From positions 1 to 41,645 of the forward strand of contig DATHVR010000010.1 of NCBI GenBank assembly GCA_035461175.1: a DNA stretch of 41,645 bases. Reading direction: 5' to 3'. Positions 1-7,284 of this stretch are shown one piece after another (within the stretch, counting starts at the first letter, position 1; each line of letters opens with the position of its first letter). Below the pieces are notes generated by a model. That model was not told the DNA's origin. It searched no databases and saw only the letters and a list, made by a program, of their open reading frames with translations. A program made the position numbers and the translations under genes. The DNA comes from DATHVR01 sp035461175 (GTDB taxonomy: Bacteria > Actinomycetota > Acidimicrobiia > Spongiisociales > ZC4RG35).

Positions 1-54
1 AACCGTCAGCGCCGCCACCAACCTCATAGACATCGCCGTCACCTTCCCGGCCAT
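1..54 (-). CDS. Transposase N-terminus (partial, runs off the left edge)
   Basis: Only the first 18 codons are present: ATG at 54, reading MAGKVTAMSMRLVAALTV to base 1 in frame. A GGAGG Shine-Dalgarno sits 4 nt before the ATG; a GTG directly before the ATG is an alternative start. This opening resembles the N-terminus of actinobacterial integrase-core (IS481/rve) transposases, in which a helix-turn-helix follows at about residue 20. The subterminal repeats just upstream support that reading. The catalytic DDE residues would lie outside the window, so activity cannot be judged. Confidence 0.5.
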   Translation of the reverse strand, partial: MAGKVTAMSMRLVAALTV

Positions 55-135
55 CACACCTCCAACAGACGAGATGACCAACAGTGTCAGCGATGTCCCG
101 CCACATACCTGTCAGCGATCACCAGAAAGTCAACA
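1..135 (-). mobile_element. Terminal part of an IS481-like insertion sequence, cut by the window edge
   Basis: Read on the minus strand, this stretch runs from a putative element end near 135 (TGTTGACTTTC) through two copies of ATCGCTGACA spaced 25 nt apart, to a ribosome site and the start of a transposase. Subterminal GCTGACA-type repeats just ahead of an integrase-core transposase are typical of actinobacterial IS481-type elements. The exact end at 135 is inferred because the next base begins the GCGCGC core of a dispersed palindrome. The rest of the element lies beyond the left edge, so length, other end and target duplication cannot be seen. Confidence 0.5.
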
Positions 136-169
136 GCGCGCTGGAGCGCGCAATTCTGTCGCGAAAAGG
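136..169. repeat. Dispersed palindrome, copy 1 (left arm lost)
   Basis: The core GCGCGC-TGGA-GCGCGC (136-151) is followed by AATTCTGTCGCGAAAAGG. The right half matches copies 2 (3790-3811) and 3 (41515-41536) exactly over 22 nt starting at GCGCGC. The left arm beyond GCGCGC is missing and replaced by the IS-like end, which suggests the insertion landed inside this repeat. It lies 3 nt downstream of the agmatinase stop codon. Confidence 0.75.
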
Positions 170-172
170 TTC

Positions 173-1177
173 TCAGGCGCCGGTTTTGCGCTCGGCCATG
201 CCGTTGAGGATTTCGAGGACGACCCGGTTGGCGAGGTAGACGGTCTGTTCGCCGCGGCCGTCATAGGGGGGCGACACCTCGACGACGTCGGCGCCGAGCA
301 CCCGCACTTCCCGGGCCAGTCGGCGGACGGTGTCGAGTAGTTCCCGGGAGGTGAGTCCCCCGGGTTCGGGAGTGCCGGTGCCGGGGGCGAAGCCGGGATC
401 GACCACGTCGATGTCGATCGAGATGAAGACTCCTTCCACCGCCCCCGCCGATGCCGCCTCGACTGCCTGATCGACCACGGCGTCGAGGCCTTGCTCCTGG
501 ATCTGGTCCATCCGGAAGGACCTCATCTTCTGGATCTGCATCCACTCCACCACCTCGGGCTCGGGCCAGTAGCCACGCAGTCCGATCTGGACGAAGCGAT
601 GGCCGGGCACCGCCCCGGACTCGATCAGCCGGCGCATGGGAGTGCCATGGCCGTAGAGGGAGCCGTTCTGGACGTATCCGGTGTCGGCGTGGGCGTCGAA
701 GTGGACCAGCGCCACCTTGCCCAGGCCATGGGCACGGGCCACGCCCCAGGCATTCGGCCAGGTGACCGTGTGGTCGCCGCCGAGGATGATGGGGACCTTG
801 CCCGCCCTGGCCACGGTCTCCACCGTGTCGGCGATGCGGGCGATGGAGGTCTCGGCTTCGCCCGGCACGACGTAGACGTCGCCGATGTCGACCACGCCCA
901 GTTCCCCCAGAGGGTCGATGCCGGTGGGGAGGTGGGGCCGGTAGCCATCCATGGCCCCGTAGTCGGCTCCCCGGATGGCGCGGGGTCCGAAGCGGGCCCC
1001 CGGCCGGTACGAGGTGCCCCAGTCGTAGGGCGCCCCCAGGATCACGACCTCGCCGTCGCCGAGGTCGTCGAGACGGCGGGCGGGAACCCCGAGAAAGGTG
1101 GAGCGAGAGGCGAAGGCGATGTACTCGGCCGATGCCATCGCCATTTCCTTGGCGCGCTTCTCGTAAGGGGTATGCAT
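173..1177 (-). CDS. Agmatinase/guanidinobutyrase-family ureohydrolase
   Basis: This enzyme of the arginase/agmatinase superfamily should hydrolyse a guanidino compound to urea and an amine using a binuclear Mn centre. Visible metal ligands are in GGDH (133-136), DAHAD (161-165) and SIDIDVVDP (253-261), followed by a PGTGTPEPGG segment. At 334 residues it is of normal family length. The start at 1177 has a TACCGT -10 box 9 nt upstream, implying a very short leader; Met14 (1138), with an AAGGA upstream, is an alternative. The substrate could be agmatine, guanidinobutyrate or guanidinopropionate, which these motifs do not separate. Aldehyde dehydrogenases and an aminotransferase nearby fit arginine/polyamine catabolism. 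It is transcribed towards the IS edge. Confidence 0.82.
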   Translation of the reverse strand: MHTPYEKRAKEMAMASAEYIAFASRSTFLGVPARRLDDLGDGEVVILGAPYDWGTSYRPGARFGPRAIRGADYGAMDGYRPHLPTGIDPLGELGVVDIGDVYVVPGEAETSIARIADTVETVARAGKVPIILGGDHTVTWPNAWGVARAHGLGKVALVHFDAHADTGYVQNGSLYGHGTPMRRLIESGAVPGHRFVQIGLRGYWPEPEVVEWMQIQKMRSFRMDQIQEQGLDAVVDQAVEAASAGAVEGVFISIDIDVVDPGFAPGTGTPEPGGLTSRELLDTVRRLAREVRVLGADVVEVSPPYDGRGEQTVYLANRVVLEILNGMAERKTGA

Positions 1178-1294
1178 GGGCGTATGACGGTAACTGGTGT
1201 GACCGACCTAGGGAATCATCCGGGTTGGGCGAATAGGGGCGGGGTCCCATCGTGGCATCATGGGGTGAAGCGAAGGCGGCATACGGAGATTTTC

Positions 1295-1528
1295 ATGGAG
1301 TCCAGCCACGACGACGACCTCGAGATCGAGCACGACACCAGGTTCGGCAAAGCGATCGTCCGCGGCATCCTCATCGGCACCCCGGTGGTGCTGGTGGCCC
1401 TGACACTGGGCATCTGGATCCTCACCAACAACGACCTGGGTGATTCCCTGGCCACCGCCTTGCTCCCCGGGGTCCTCCTCGGAGTCTTCGGGGGAGGCTT
1501 CGCCGGCATGGCGTCGGCGATTGATTGA
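1295..1528 (+). CDS. Small two-helix membrane protein of unknown function
   Basis: A 77-residue protein with an acidic N-terminus (residues 3-14), a basic patch, then two hydrophobic segments at about 23-43 and 52-76. The second is rich in Gly/Leu/Ala. The ATG at 1295 is chosen because GGAG lies 6 nt upstream; the open frame extends far upstream only because of GC bias. It ends 3 nt before the convergent aldehyde dehydrogenase stop. I do not recognise the family. It may be a small integral membrane protein expressed on its own between two minus-strand catabolic genes. Confidence 0.65.
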   Translation: MESSHDDDLEIEHDTRFGKAIVRGILIGTPVVLVALTLGIWILTNNDLGDSLATALLPGVLLGVFGGGFAGMASAID

Positions 1529-1531
1529 GCT

Positions 1532-2968
1532 TCAGATCTCTCGCAGGTTGAAGCTGATCGTCTGCAGGTCGGTGAACTCCTCGATCCGCTGACGTCCCCA
1601 GCCGGTCTCGGTCCCGGCGGCACCGCCGAAGGGCTGGAACGTCTCCCAGAAGTCGGTGGAGTCGTTCACTACCACCGTGCCGGATCGGATCCGGTCGGCG
1701 TACCACCACGCCTTTGAGAGGTCGTTCGTGAACACCGCCGCCTGCAGGCCGAGGTGGGTCCGGTTGGCCACCTCGATCGCCTCGGCATCGTCTTTGGCCG
1801 TGAGGATCGGGACCACCGGACCGAACGACTCCTCCTTCGAGACCAGCGAGTCCTCGGGGACCCGGTCGATCACGGTGAACTGGTAGTAGAGGTCGGTGGG
1901 GAAGCCTCCGGCGCGTCCTCCGCCGACCAGGATCTCGGCGCCCTTGGCAGCCGCGTCCTCGAGGTGGCGGTCCATCTTGTCGGCAGTGGGACGGTTGTTG
2001 AGTGGGCCCATGTTGGTGCTCTCGTCGAAGGGATCGCCCAGGCGGACTGCCTCGGCGGCCTGGAGGGCGGCGGCCACGAAGTCGTCGTGGACCTCGTCGA
2101 GGACGATGACCCGTTCGGTGGCACAGCACACCTGCCCGGCGTTGTAGTAGGCGCCGTACACGGCCGCCTCGGCGGCGGCGGCGATGTCGGCGTCACCCGT
2201 GACGACCAGGGGCCCGTTGCCGGACATCTCCATGATCGAGCGCTTGAGGCCCATCTGGGAGACGATCTTCTTGCCGGTCTCGGACGAGCCGGTGAAGCCG
2301 ATGGCGTCGATCCCGTCGTGGGTGACCAGCGCCTGGCCGACACGGCCGTCGCCGGGGATGATCTGGATGGCGCCGGCCGGGACACCGGCGGCGTCGAAGA
2401 TCCCGGCCACCTCGAGCAGGGCCATGGCGGTGAACTCGGGCGGCTTGACGATTACGGCGTTACCGGTGGCGAGACCGGGCCCGACGTACTCCATCGGGAT
2501 CATCACCGGAAAGTTCCACGGGGTGATGGCGGCCCACACGCCCACCGGTCGGCGCACCGTGAACATGCGCCGGGTGCGCTCGGTGGTGGGGATCAGATCA
2601 CCTGAGAGGCGCTTGACGTCCTCGGCAGCGATCTGGAAGTAGTCGCCCGACTCGGCGATGTCGTCGATCGCCTCGGCCTTGTAGGGCTTGCCCTGCTCCA
2701 TGGTCAGGGTACGGGCGACGTCTTCCACCTGGTCCTGCCACAACTCGTAGATGCGTAGGCACAACTCGGCCCGTTCGAAGGCAGTCCAGTGCCGCATCTC
2801 CTCGGTGGCTCGTCGGGCGGCGGCCACCGCCCGGTCGATGTCGGCCTGAGAGGCGACGGGAATGTTGGCGATGTGCTCGCCGGTTACGGGGGAGGTCACC
2901 GCGTAGACGTCGTCGCCGGTGCCGTCGGTGAACTCTCCGTCGATGTACAACTGCATGTCGCGGGTCAT
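1532..2968 (-). CDS. NAD(P)-dependent aldehyde dehydrogenase
   Basis: This 478-residue ALDH-superfamily enzyme oxidises an aldehyde to its acid. Key residues are Asn152 in TPWNFP, the cofactor loop GFTGSSETGK, general base Glu247 in EMSGNGP, nucleophile Cys281 in GQVCCATE, and EESFGPV near the C-terminus. The start at 2968 (MTRDMQ) is preferred over an upstream in-frame ATG because a TATCCT -10 box lies exactly 6 nt upstream, indicating a leaderless transcript. It resembles amino-aldehyde or succinate-semialdehyde dehydrogenases, but the substrate is not set by sequence. It is divergent from the Tam-like gene, with 22 bp between the two start codons, and points toward the ureohydrolase, consistent with a shared role in amine breakdown. 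Confidence 0.88.
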   Translation of the reverse strand: MTRDMQLYIDGEFTDGTGDDVYAVTSPVTGEHIANIPVASQADIDRAVAAARRATEEMRHWTAFERAELCLRIYELWQDQVEDVARTLTMEQGKPYKAEAIDDIAESGDYFQIAAEDVKRLSGDLIPTTERTRRMFTVRRPVGVWAAITPWNFPVMIPMEYVGPGLATGNAVIVKPPEFTAMALLEVAGIFDAAGVPAGAIQIIPGDGRVGQALVTHDGIDAIGFTGSSETGKKIVSQMGLKRSIMEMSGNGPLVVTGDADIAAAAEAAVYGAYYNAGQVCCATERVIVLDEVHDDFVAAALQAAEAVRLGDPFDESTNMGPLNNRPTADKMDRHLEDAAAKGAEILVGGGRAGGFPTDLYYQFTVIDRVPEDSLVSKEESFGPVVPILTAKDDAEAIEVANRTHLGLQAAVFTNDLSKAWWYADRIRSGTVVVNDSTDFWETFQPFGGAAGTETGWGRQRIEEFTDLQTISFNLREI

Positions 2969-2974
2969 GGGGCC

Positions 2975-2984
2975 AGGATACGCT
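2975..2984. promoter_or_regulatory. Overlapping divergent leaderless -10 elements
   Basis: The plus strand reads TACGCT (2979-2984) followed by 6 nt and the ATG at 2991. The minus strand reads TATCCT (2980-2975) followed by 6 nt and the ATG at 2968. The two boxes share the TA base pair at 2979-2980. Both fit the actinobacterial leaderless rule TANNNT-N6-ATG, so two leaderless genes share one ten-base promoter core. Confidence 0.7.
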
Positions 2985-2990
2985 GGCCCG

Positions 2991-3758
2991 ATGCCCACCT
3001 GGCATCCGGCCCAGTACCTCCGCTTCGGCGATCACCGGACGCGGCCCGCCCGGGACCTGCTCGCCGCCATCGGTTTCGACGCTCCTCGGACCGTGGTCGA
3101 TGTCGGCTGTGGGCCCGGCAACTCCACGGCCCTCCTCTACGAGCGCTGGCCACTGGCCGACCTGGTGGGGCTGGACTCGTCGGCGGCCATGATCGAGCGG
3201 GCCCGGCAGGCGCTGCCCGACGTCCGGTTCGTCGAGGTCGACCTGGAGGAGTGGAGTCCCGACGCGCCGGTCGACGTCGTCTTCTCGAATGCCACCCTGC
3301 AGTGGGTCGAGGACCATGCGGCGGTGTTCCCCCGCCTGCTCGGCTGGCTCGCTCCGGCCGGGACACTGGCGGTGCAGATGCCCGCCAACTTCGACCAGCC
3401 CAGCCACGTGCTGATGCGAGAACTGGCGGCATCACCCCGCTGGACGGAGGAGGTCGGCGGCGTCCTCCGGGAGAGCCAGGTGGCCACGCCGCAGGAGTAC
3501 TGGCGGATGCTGGCGCCATATGGGGAGATCGACATCTGGACCACCGAATACCTCCAGGTCCTGGAGGGGGAGGACCCGTTGACCGAATGGGTGCGGGGGA
3601 CGGGCCTGCGCTCGTTACTCGACCGCCTCGACGAGGACGCCGCCGCTGCTTTCGTGGCCGAATATTCTCAAATGGTCAGCCGGGCCTACCCCCGTCAGGA
3701 CGACGGGTTCACCCTGTTCCCCTTCCGCCGCCTCTTCATCGTGGTGCGTGCCGCCTGA
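2991..3758 (+). CDS. tam: Trans-aconitate 2-methyltransferase-like SAM methyltransferase
   Basis: A 255-residue class I SAM-dependent methyltransferase closely resembling Tam, which methylates trans-aconitate to detoxify it. The N-terminus MPTWHPAQYLRFGDHRTRPA is the family signature. SAM motif I is VVDVGCGPGNST at about 35-46, the acidic ribose-binding residue follows in LVGLDSS, and the SNATLQWV motif lies at about 100. The length matches E. coli Tam (about 252). The start at 2991 is chosen because of a TACGCT box 6 nt upstream. It stands alone, convergent with the aryl-CoA oxygenase; a palindromic repeat fills the gap between them. Confidence 0.85.
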   Translation: MPTWHPAQYLRFGDHRTRPARDLLAAIGFDAPRTVVDVGCGPGNSTALLYERWPLADLVGLDSSAAMIERARQALPDVRFVEVDLEEWSPDAPVDVVFSNATLQWVEDHAAVFPRLLGWLAPAGTLAVQMPANFDQPSHVLMRELAASPRWTEEVGGVLRESQVATPQEYWRMLAPYGEIDIWTTEYLQVLEGEDPLTEWVRGTGLRSLLDRLDEDAAAAFVAEYSQMVSRAYPRQDDGFTLFPFRRLFIVVRAA

Positions 3759-3764
3759 CCCCCA

Positions 3765-3810
3765 TTTCGCGACAGAATTGTGCGTCATGGCGCGCAATTC
3801 TGTCGCGAAA
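3765..3810. repeat. Dispersed palindrome, copy 2 (complete)
   Basis: The left arm TTTCGCGACAGAATTGTGCG (3765-3784), a 6-nt loop and the right arm CGCGCAATTCTGTCGCGAAA (3791-3810) pair over 20 bp with one T/C exception that leaves a G-T wobble. It sits between two convergent genes, so it could act as a bidirectional block. There is no 3' T-run on either strand, so it is not a classical Rho-independent terminator. Copies occur at 136 and 41485. Confidence 0.85.
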
Positions 3811-3839
3811 ACGGGTTGGGTTGCCGGTGGGGGGTCGGG

Positions 3840-6134
3840 TCAGCGGCCGATCAGGCGCTGGTTGGGGTCCTGCTCGCGGCGGCGGGCCGTCATGCCGCGC
3901 AGATACTGGGGCGGCCAGGGGTGGCCTTCGTAGCCGTAGTCGATGGCGGCGTTGAGGGTCCAGTAGGGGTCGACCAGGTGGGGACGGGCGATCAGGCACA
4001 GGTCCGCCCGGCCCGCCACCAGCACCGTGTTGACGTCGTCGACCGAGGACACCGCCCCCACCGTCATCGTCGGGACCGCCGTCTCCAGGCGGATTCGGTC
4101 GGCGAAGGGGGTCTGCCACAGCCGCCCGTAACGGGGCCGCTGATGAGCCACCACCTGGCCGGAGGAGACGTCGACGATGTCGACACCATGGTCACCGAGC
4201 ATGCGGGCGATGGAGACAGCGTCGTCGCCGGTGGTGCCCCCGTCGGCCCAGTCGGTAGCTGAGATCCGCACCGACAGCGGGAGATGAGCCGGCCACGCCG
4301 CCCTGACCGCGTCGACGATCTCCAGCGGGTAGCGCATGCGGTTCCCGAGCGAGCCTCCGTAGTCGTCGGCGCGGACGTTGGTGAGGGGGCTGATGAAGCT
4401 GGAGAGGAGGTAGCCGTGCGCCATGTGGAGTTCGAGGAGGTCGAATCCGAGGCGGGCCGAGCGCTCCGTCGCTGCCACGAACTGGTCCCTCACCTCGTCC
4501 ATGTGCCGGCGGTTCATCTCCGTGGGGACGGGCCCGTCGTCCAGGAAGGGAATCGGGGAGGGGGCGAGCCGCTCCCACTCTTCTTCCACCGGCACGAGGT
4601 CGTCGTCGCCTACCTCCCATGGAACTCGCATTCCTCCCTTGCGGCCCGAGTGTCCGAGCTGCATGCCCAGCACGGCGTCGGTGTGGTTGTGGACGAATTC
4701 GACTATCGGCCGGAACGACCCCGTCTGACGGTCGTTCCAAAGGCCGGTGCAGCCCGGGGTGATACGGCCTTCGGGTGACACGCAGGTCATCTCCACCATC
4801 ACCAGGCCCGCCCCGCCCACTGCTCGGCTGCCGAGATGGACCAGGTGCCAGTCGGTGGCCTCACCGTCCACGGCGCAGTACTGGGCCATCGGGGAGACAC
4901 CCAGCCGGTTGGGAAAGGTGACGTCCCGAAGGCGGTACGGATGGAACAGGGGAGGGGAGTCGGGCGCGGGGGCGGGAAGCTGCTGGCGTCGGCGCCAGTC
5001 CTCGACGATCCTCTCGGTCCCGACGGGGTCGCGGATCCACAGGTTGTCCAGGGTGATGCGCTGGCTGCGGGTGAGCAACTGGAAGTCGAACTGGTGGCGG
5101 GGCAGGTCCCAGTACCGGTCGACCGCTTCGAACCAGCTCTGGGAGGTGCGGGCGGCCCGCTGGGTCGACTCGACCACCGGCTGACGCTCGGCCTGGTAGG
5201 TGGCGAGGGCACCGGCAACCTCGGCATTCGCTTCCAGGGCACCGACGAGGGCGATGGCGTCCTCCATCGCCAGTTTCGTGCCCGATCCGATCGAGAAGTG
5301 AGCGGTGTGGGCGGCGTCGCCGACGAGGACGAAGCGGTCGTGCCACCAGTGGCGCACCGTGAGGTCGGGAAAGTCGATCCAACGGCTGTTGTTACCCACC
5401 AGTTCGTGGCCGCCGAGGTGCTCGCCGAAGACCTTCTCTCCGTAGGCCTTGGCGCCGGGGTCGCTCTCACCGGGGGCGAACTCGCGGTCGGGGGAGAGAC
5501 CGGCCTCCCGCCAGGTGGTTTCGGACATCTCGACGATGACCGTTGACATGCCGGCCGCATACGGGTAGCAGTGGGCCTGGACCACCCCGTAGGGGGTTTC
5601 CTCGAATATGAAGGTGAACTTCTCGAAATCGTGCTCGGTCCCGAACCAGGCGTAGCGGGCGGCGCCGGGAATCACGCTGGGATCCAAACGGCCGGCCAGC
5701 GCCCGGCGGGCGGCGGAATTGACCCCGTCGGCGATCACCACCAGGTCGGCGTCGACCCGACCGACGTCGTCGATCGGCGACTCGAACCGGACCTCGGCCC
5801 CCAGCTCTGCCGCCCGCTCGGCCAGGATTTGAAGCAGTCGGAGTCGGGGAAAGGCGGCGAAACCGTGGCCGGTGGTGGAGGTGGCATCGCCCGCCTTGCG
5901 GATCTCCAGATCGGACCAGTAGCGGAACTCCGCCTCGATCCGCTCGAACGAAACCGGGTCGGCTTCGGCGATATTGCCCAACGTCTCGTCGGAGAAGACC
6001 ACCCCGAACCCATAGGTGGCGCCGGCGGGGTTGCGTTCGTGGACCACGACCTCGACCTCGGGCAGGGCCAGGCGGGCCAGGATGGCGGTGTAGAAGCCGG
6101 CCGGTCCTCCGCCCACGCACACGAGTCGTCGCAT
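3840..6134 (-). CDS. Bifunctional aryl-CoA hydroxylase/oxidoreductase (salicylyl-CoA 5-hydroxylase or 2-aminobenzoyl-CoA monooxygenase/reductase type)
   Basis: A 764-residue fusion. Residues 1 to about 385 form a class A FAD monooxygenase with the dinucleotide site VCVGGGPAGFYTA at the N-terminus and GDAAHTAHFSIGSG near 285-300. From about 400 to the end is an Old Yellow Enzyme-like FMN oxidoreductase with PMAQYCA, HMAHGYLLSSFISP and the RADDYGGS motif. This exact architecture is known for salicylyl-CoA 5-hydroxylase/oxidoreductase and for 2-aminobenzoyl-CoA monooxygenase/reductase, which hydroxylate a CoA-activated aromatic and then reduce the ring. No aryl-CoA ligase is in the window. The start at 6134 follows a TACCAT box by 7 nt, so the longer upstream frame is rejected. 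Confidence 0.85.
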   Translation of the reverse strand: MRRLVCVGGGPAGFYTAILARLALPEVEVVVHERNPAGATYGFGVVFSDETLGNIAEADPVSFERIEAEFRYWSDLEIRKAGDATSTTGHGFAAFPRLRLLQILAERAAELGAEVRFESPIDDVGRVDADLVVIADGVNSAARRALAGRLDPSVIPGAARYAWFGTEHDFEKFTFIFEETPYGVVQAHCYPYAAGMSTVIVEMSETTWREAGLSPDREFAPGESDPGAKAYGEKVFGEHLGGHELVGNNSRWIDFPDLTVRHWWHDRFVLVGDAAHTAHFSIGSGTKLAMEDAIALVGALEANAEVAGALATYQAERQPVVESTQRAARTSQSWFEAVDRYWDLPRHQFDFQLLTRSQRITLDNLWIRDPVGTERIVEDWRRRQQLPAPAPDSPPLFHPYRLRDVTFPNRLGVSPMAQYCAVDGEATDWHLVHLGSRAVGGAGLVMVEMTCVSPEGRITPGCTGLWNDRQTGSFRPIVEFVHNHTDAVLGMQLGHSGRKGGMRVPWEVGDDDLVPVEEEWERLAPSPIPFLDDGPVPTEMNRRHMDEVRDQFVAATERSARLGFDLLELHMAHGYLLSSFISPLTNVRADDYGGSLGNRMRYPLEIVDAVRAAWPAHLPLSVRISATDWADGGTTGDDAVSIARMLGDHGVDIVDVSSGQVVAHQRPRYGRLWQTPFADRIRLETAVPTMTVGAVSSVDDVNTVLVAGRADLCLIARPHLVDPYWTLNAAIDYGYEGHPWPPQYLRGMTARRREQDPNQRLIGR

Positions 6135-6141
6135 GCCGGCG

Positions 6142-6147
6142 ATGGTA
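6142..6147 (-). promoter_or_regulatory. Leaderless -10 box for the aryl-CoA oxygenase
   Basis: TACCAT on the minus strand ends 7 nt before the ATG at 6134. It fits the TANNNT-N7-ATG pattern seen at other starts in the window and decides the start codon of the fusion enzyme. Confidence 0.6.
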
Positions 6148-6267
6148 GATGAGCCGCCCCTTCTCCGGCCGGGGACCGACCGGGTTGTCGGCGTGGTGTC
6201 GCCCGCGACGGAAGAAGGAGGAGCGTGGCACACGGTGACTTCACCGACACCGGGACCTCCGGTCGGA

Positions 6268-6273
6268 TAAGTT
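6268..6273 (+). promoter_or_regulatory. Leaderless -10 box for ppk2
   Basis: TAAGTT is followed by 6 nt (GAGGTG) and the ATG at 6280. The GTG within those 6 nt is in frame but would start before the expected transcription start. Confidence 0.6.
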
Positions 6274-6279
6274 GAGGTG

Positions 6280-7137
6280 ATGGAATCCGTCGACCTTCCC
6301 GCCGGTGCCGACGACGCCGTCGCCACCGCCGCGGCCCTGGAACCCGACCGCTACAACAAGCAGGGGCGGCTGAAGAAGTCGTTCTACGAGGCGGAACTGG
6401 CCCGGCTGCAGGAGGAGTTCGTCAAGCTGCAGTACTGGGTGGCCGCCCGTGGCCTCAAGGTGCTGGTCATCTTCGAAGGTCGGGGTTCGGCCGGGAAGGG
6501 CGGGGTGATCAAGCGGATCTCGGAGCGGACCAGTCCCCGTATCGTGCGGGTGGAGGCCCTTCCCAAGCCCACCGAGCGGGAACAGACCCAGTGGTACTTC
6601 CAGCGCTACGTCGAGTTCCTGCCCGCCGGCGGCGAGATCGTTCTGTTCGATCGCAGCTGGTACAACCGCTCGAACGTCGAGTGGGTGATGGGCTTCTGCA
6701 CCCCCGAGCAGCACCAGGAGTTCCTGCGGTCTTGCCCCGAGTTCGAGCGGATGCTGGTGCGCTCGGGGATCATCCTCCTCAAGTACTGGTTCTCGGTCAG
6801 TTACGCCGAGCAGCGACGGCGATTCCTCTCCCGCAATGAGGAGCCGATCAAACGCTGGAAGCTGTCGGAGATGGACCTGGCCGAACACGAGCTGTATGTG
6901 AAGTACTCGATGGCCAAGGACACCACTTTCCAGTACACCGACATCAAGCAGGCTCCCTGGTATGTGGTGCCCTCCGACGACAAGCGCAGCGCCCGTCTCA
7001 ACTGCATGGCCCACATCCTCTCCCAGATCGACTACGAGGACGTGATGCCCGACCCCGTCGCCCTCCCCGATCGCAAGGACATCCCCTACGTCCGCCCCCC
7101 GATGCACGAGCAGACCTTCGTCCCGCAGGTGTATTGA
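6280..7137 (+). CDS. ppk2: Polyphosphate kinase 2 family protein
   Basis: A 285-residue PPK2 that should transfer phosphate between inorganic polyphosphate and nucleoside phosphates in the cytoplasm. It shows a Walker A loop FEGRGSAGKGG (65-75) and a Walker B segment FDRSWYNRSNVEWVMGFC. The KQAPWYVVPSDDK segment near the C-terminus is typical of PPK2. Family members usually read GRD-A-AGKGG; here the Asp is Gly69, which may matter because that Asp is commonly assigned to Mg/phosphate handling. The start at 6280 follows a leaderless TAAGTT box. It is divergent from the aryl-CoA oxygenase, with 145 bp between starts, and followed by a GC-rich hairpin. Confidence 0.88.
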   Translation: MESVDLPAGADDAVATAAALEPDRYNKQGRLKKSFYEAELARLQEEFVKLQYWVAARGLKVLVIFEGRGSAGKGGVIKRISERTSPRIVRVEALPKPTEREQTQWYFQRYVEFLPAGGEIVLFDRSWYNRSNVEWVMGFCTPEQHQEFLRSCPEFERMLVRSGIILLKYWFSVSYAEQRRRFLSRNEEPIKRWKLSEMDLAEHELYVKYSMAKDTTFQYTDIKQAPWYVVPSDDKRSARLNCMAHILSQIDYEDVMPDPVALPDRKDIPYVRPPMHEQTFVPQVY

Positions 7138-7179
7138 CGGGCGTCGCCGGGGCCTGCGTGCGGTCGTGTCGTCGGTAGG

Positions 7180-7206
7180 GGGTGGTGGGTCAGCCACGCA
7201 CCACCC
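7180..7206 (+). terminator. Hairpin downstream of ppk2, possible terminator without T-run
   Basis: GGGTGGTG (7180-7187) pairs with CACCACCC (7199-7206) across an 11-nt loop, 42 nt after the ppk2 stop. No T-rich tail follows, so termination is only inferred. A competing pairing, GGGTCA with TGACCC (7215-7220), overlaps it. Confidence 0.4.
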
Positions 7207-7227
7207 GCCACTCATGACCCGGTACCC

Positions 7228-7241
7228 GTTCGCGAGCGAAC
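7228..7241. promoter_or_regulatory. 14-bp palindrome, candidate operator of the amine-catabolism operon
   Basis: GTTCGC-GA-GCGAAC is a perfect inverted repeat centred about 30 bp upstream of the TAACCT -10 box, thus around the -35 position of the operon promoter. A dimeric repressor or activator is a natural reading. No candidate regulator gene is adjacent. Confidence 0.4.
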
Positions 7242-7262
7242 TGTGTGACCGTCTTTCACGGC

Positions 7263-7268
7263 TAACCT
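7263..7268 (+). promoter_or_regulatory. -10 box of the 7285-12086 operon
   Basis: TAACCT places transcription start near 7274-7276, giving a leader of about 10 nt before the TTG at 7285. GGTGAGAG within that leader may serve as a weak ribosome site. GTG codons at 7274 and 7277 are out of frame and reach a stop after about ten codons. Confidence 0.5.
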
Positions 7269-7284
7269 GCGCCGTGGTGAGAGT

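Noticed and set aside
1754..2605. Plus-strand open frame of 283 codons
   Set aside because: It is antisense to the aldehyde dehydrogenase, Gly/Asp/Val-rich and without a motif.
3765..3810. Rho-independent terminator
   Set aside because: The stem is strong and between convergent genes, but the A/T ends pair with each other and no T-run follows on either strand; the repeat also occurs where no terminator is needed. Termination remains possible but is not its defining feature.
6135..6326. 64-codon N-terminal extension of the aryl-CoA oxygenase
   Set aside because: It would overlap the ppk2 start region, is Ser/Thr/Gly-rich and unconserved in type, and a leaderless box sits at the inner ATG.
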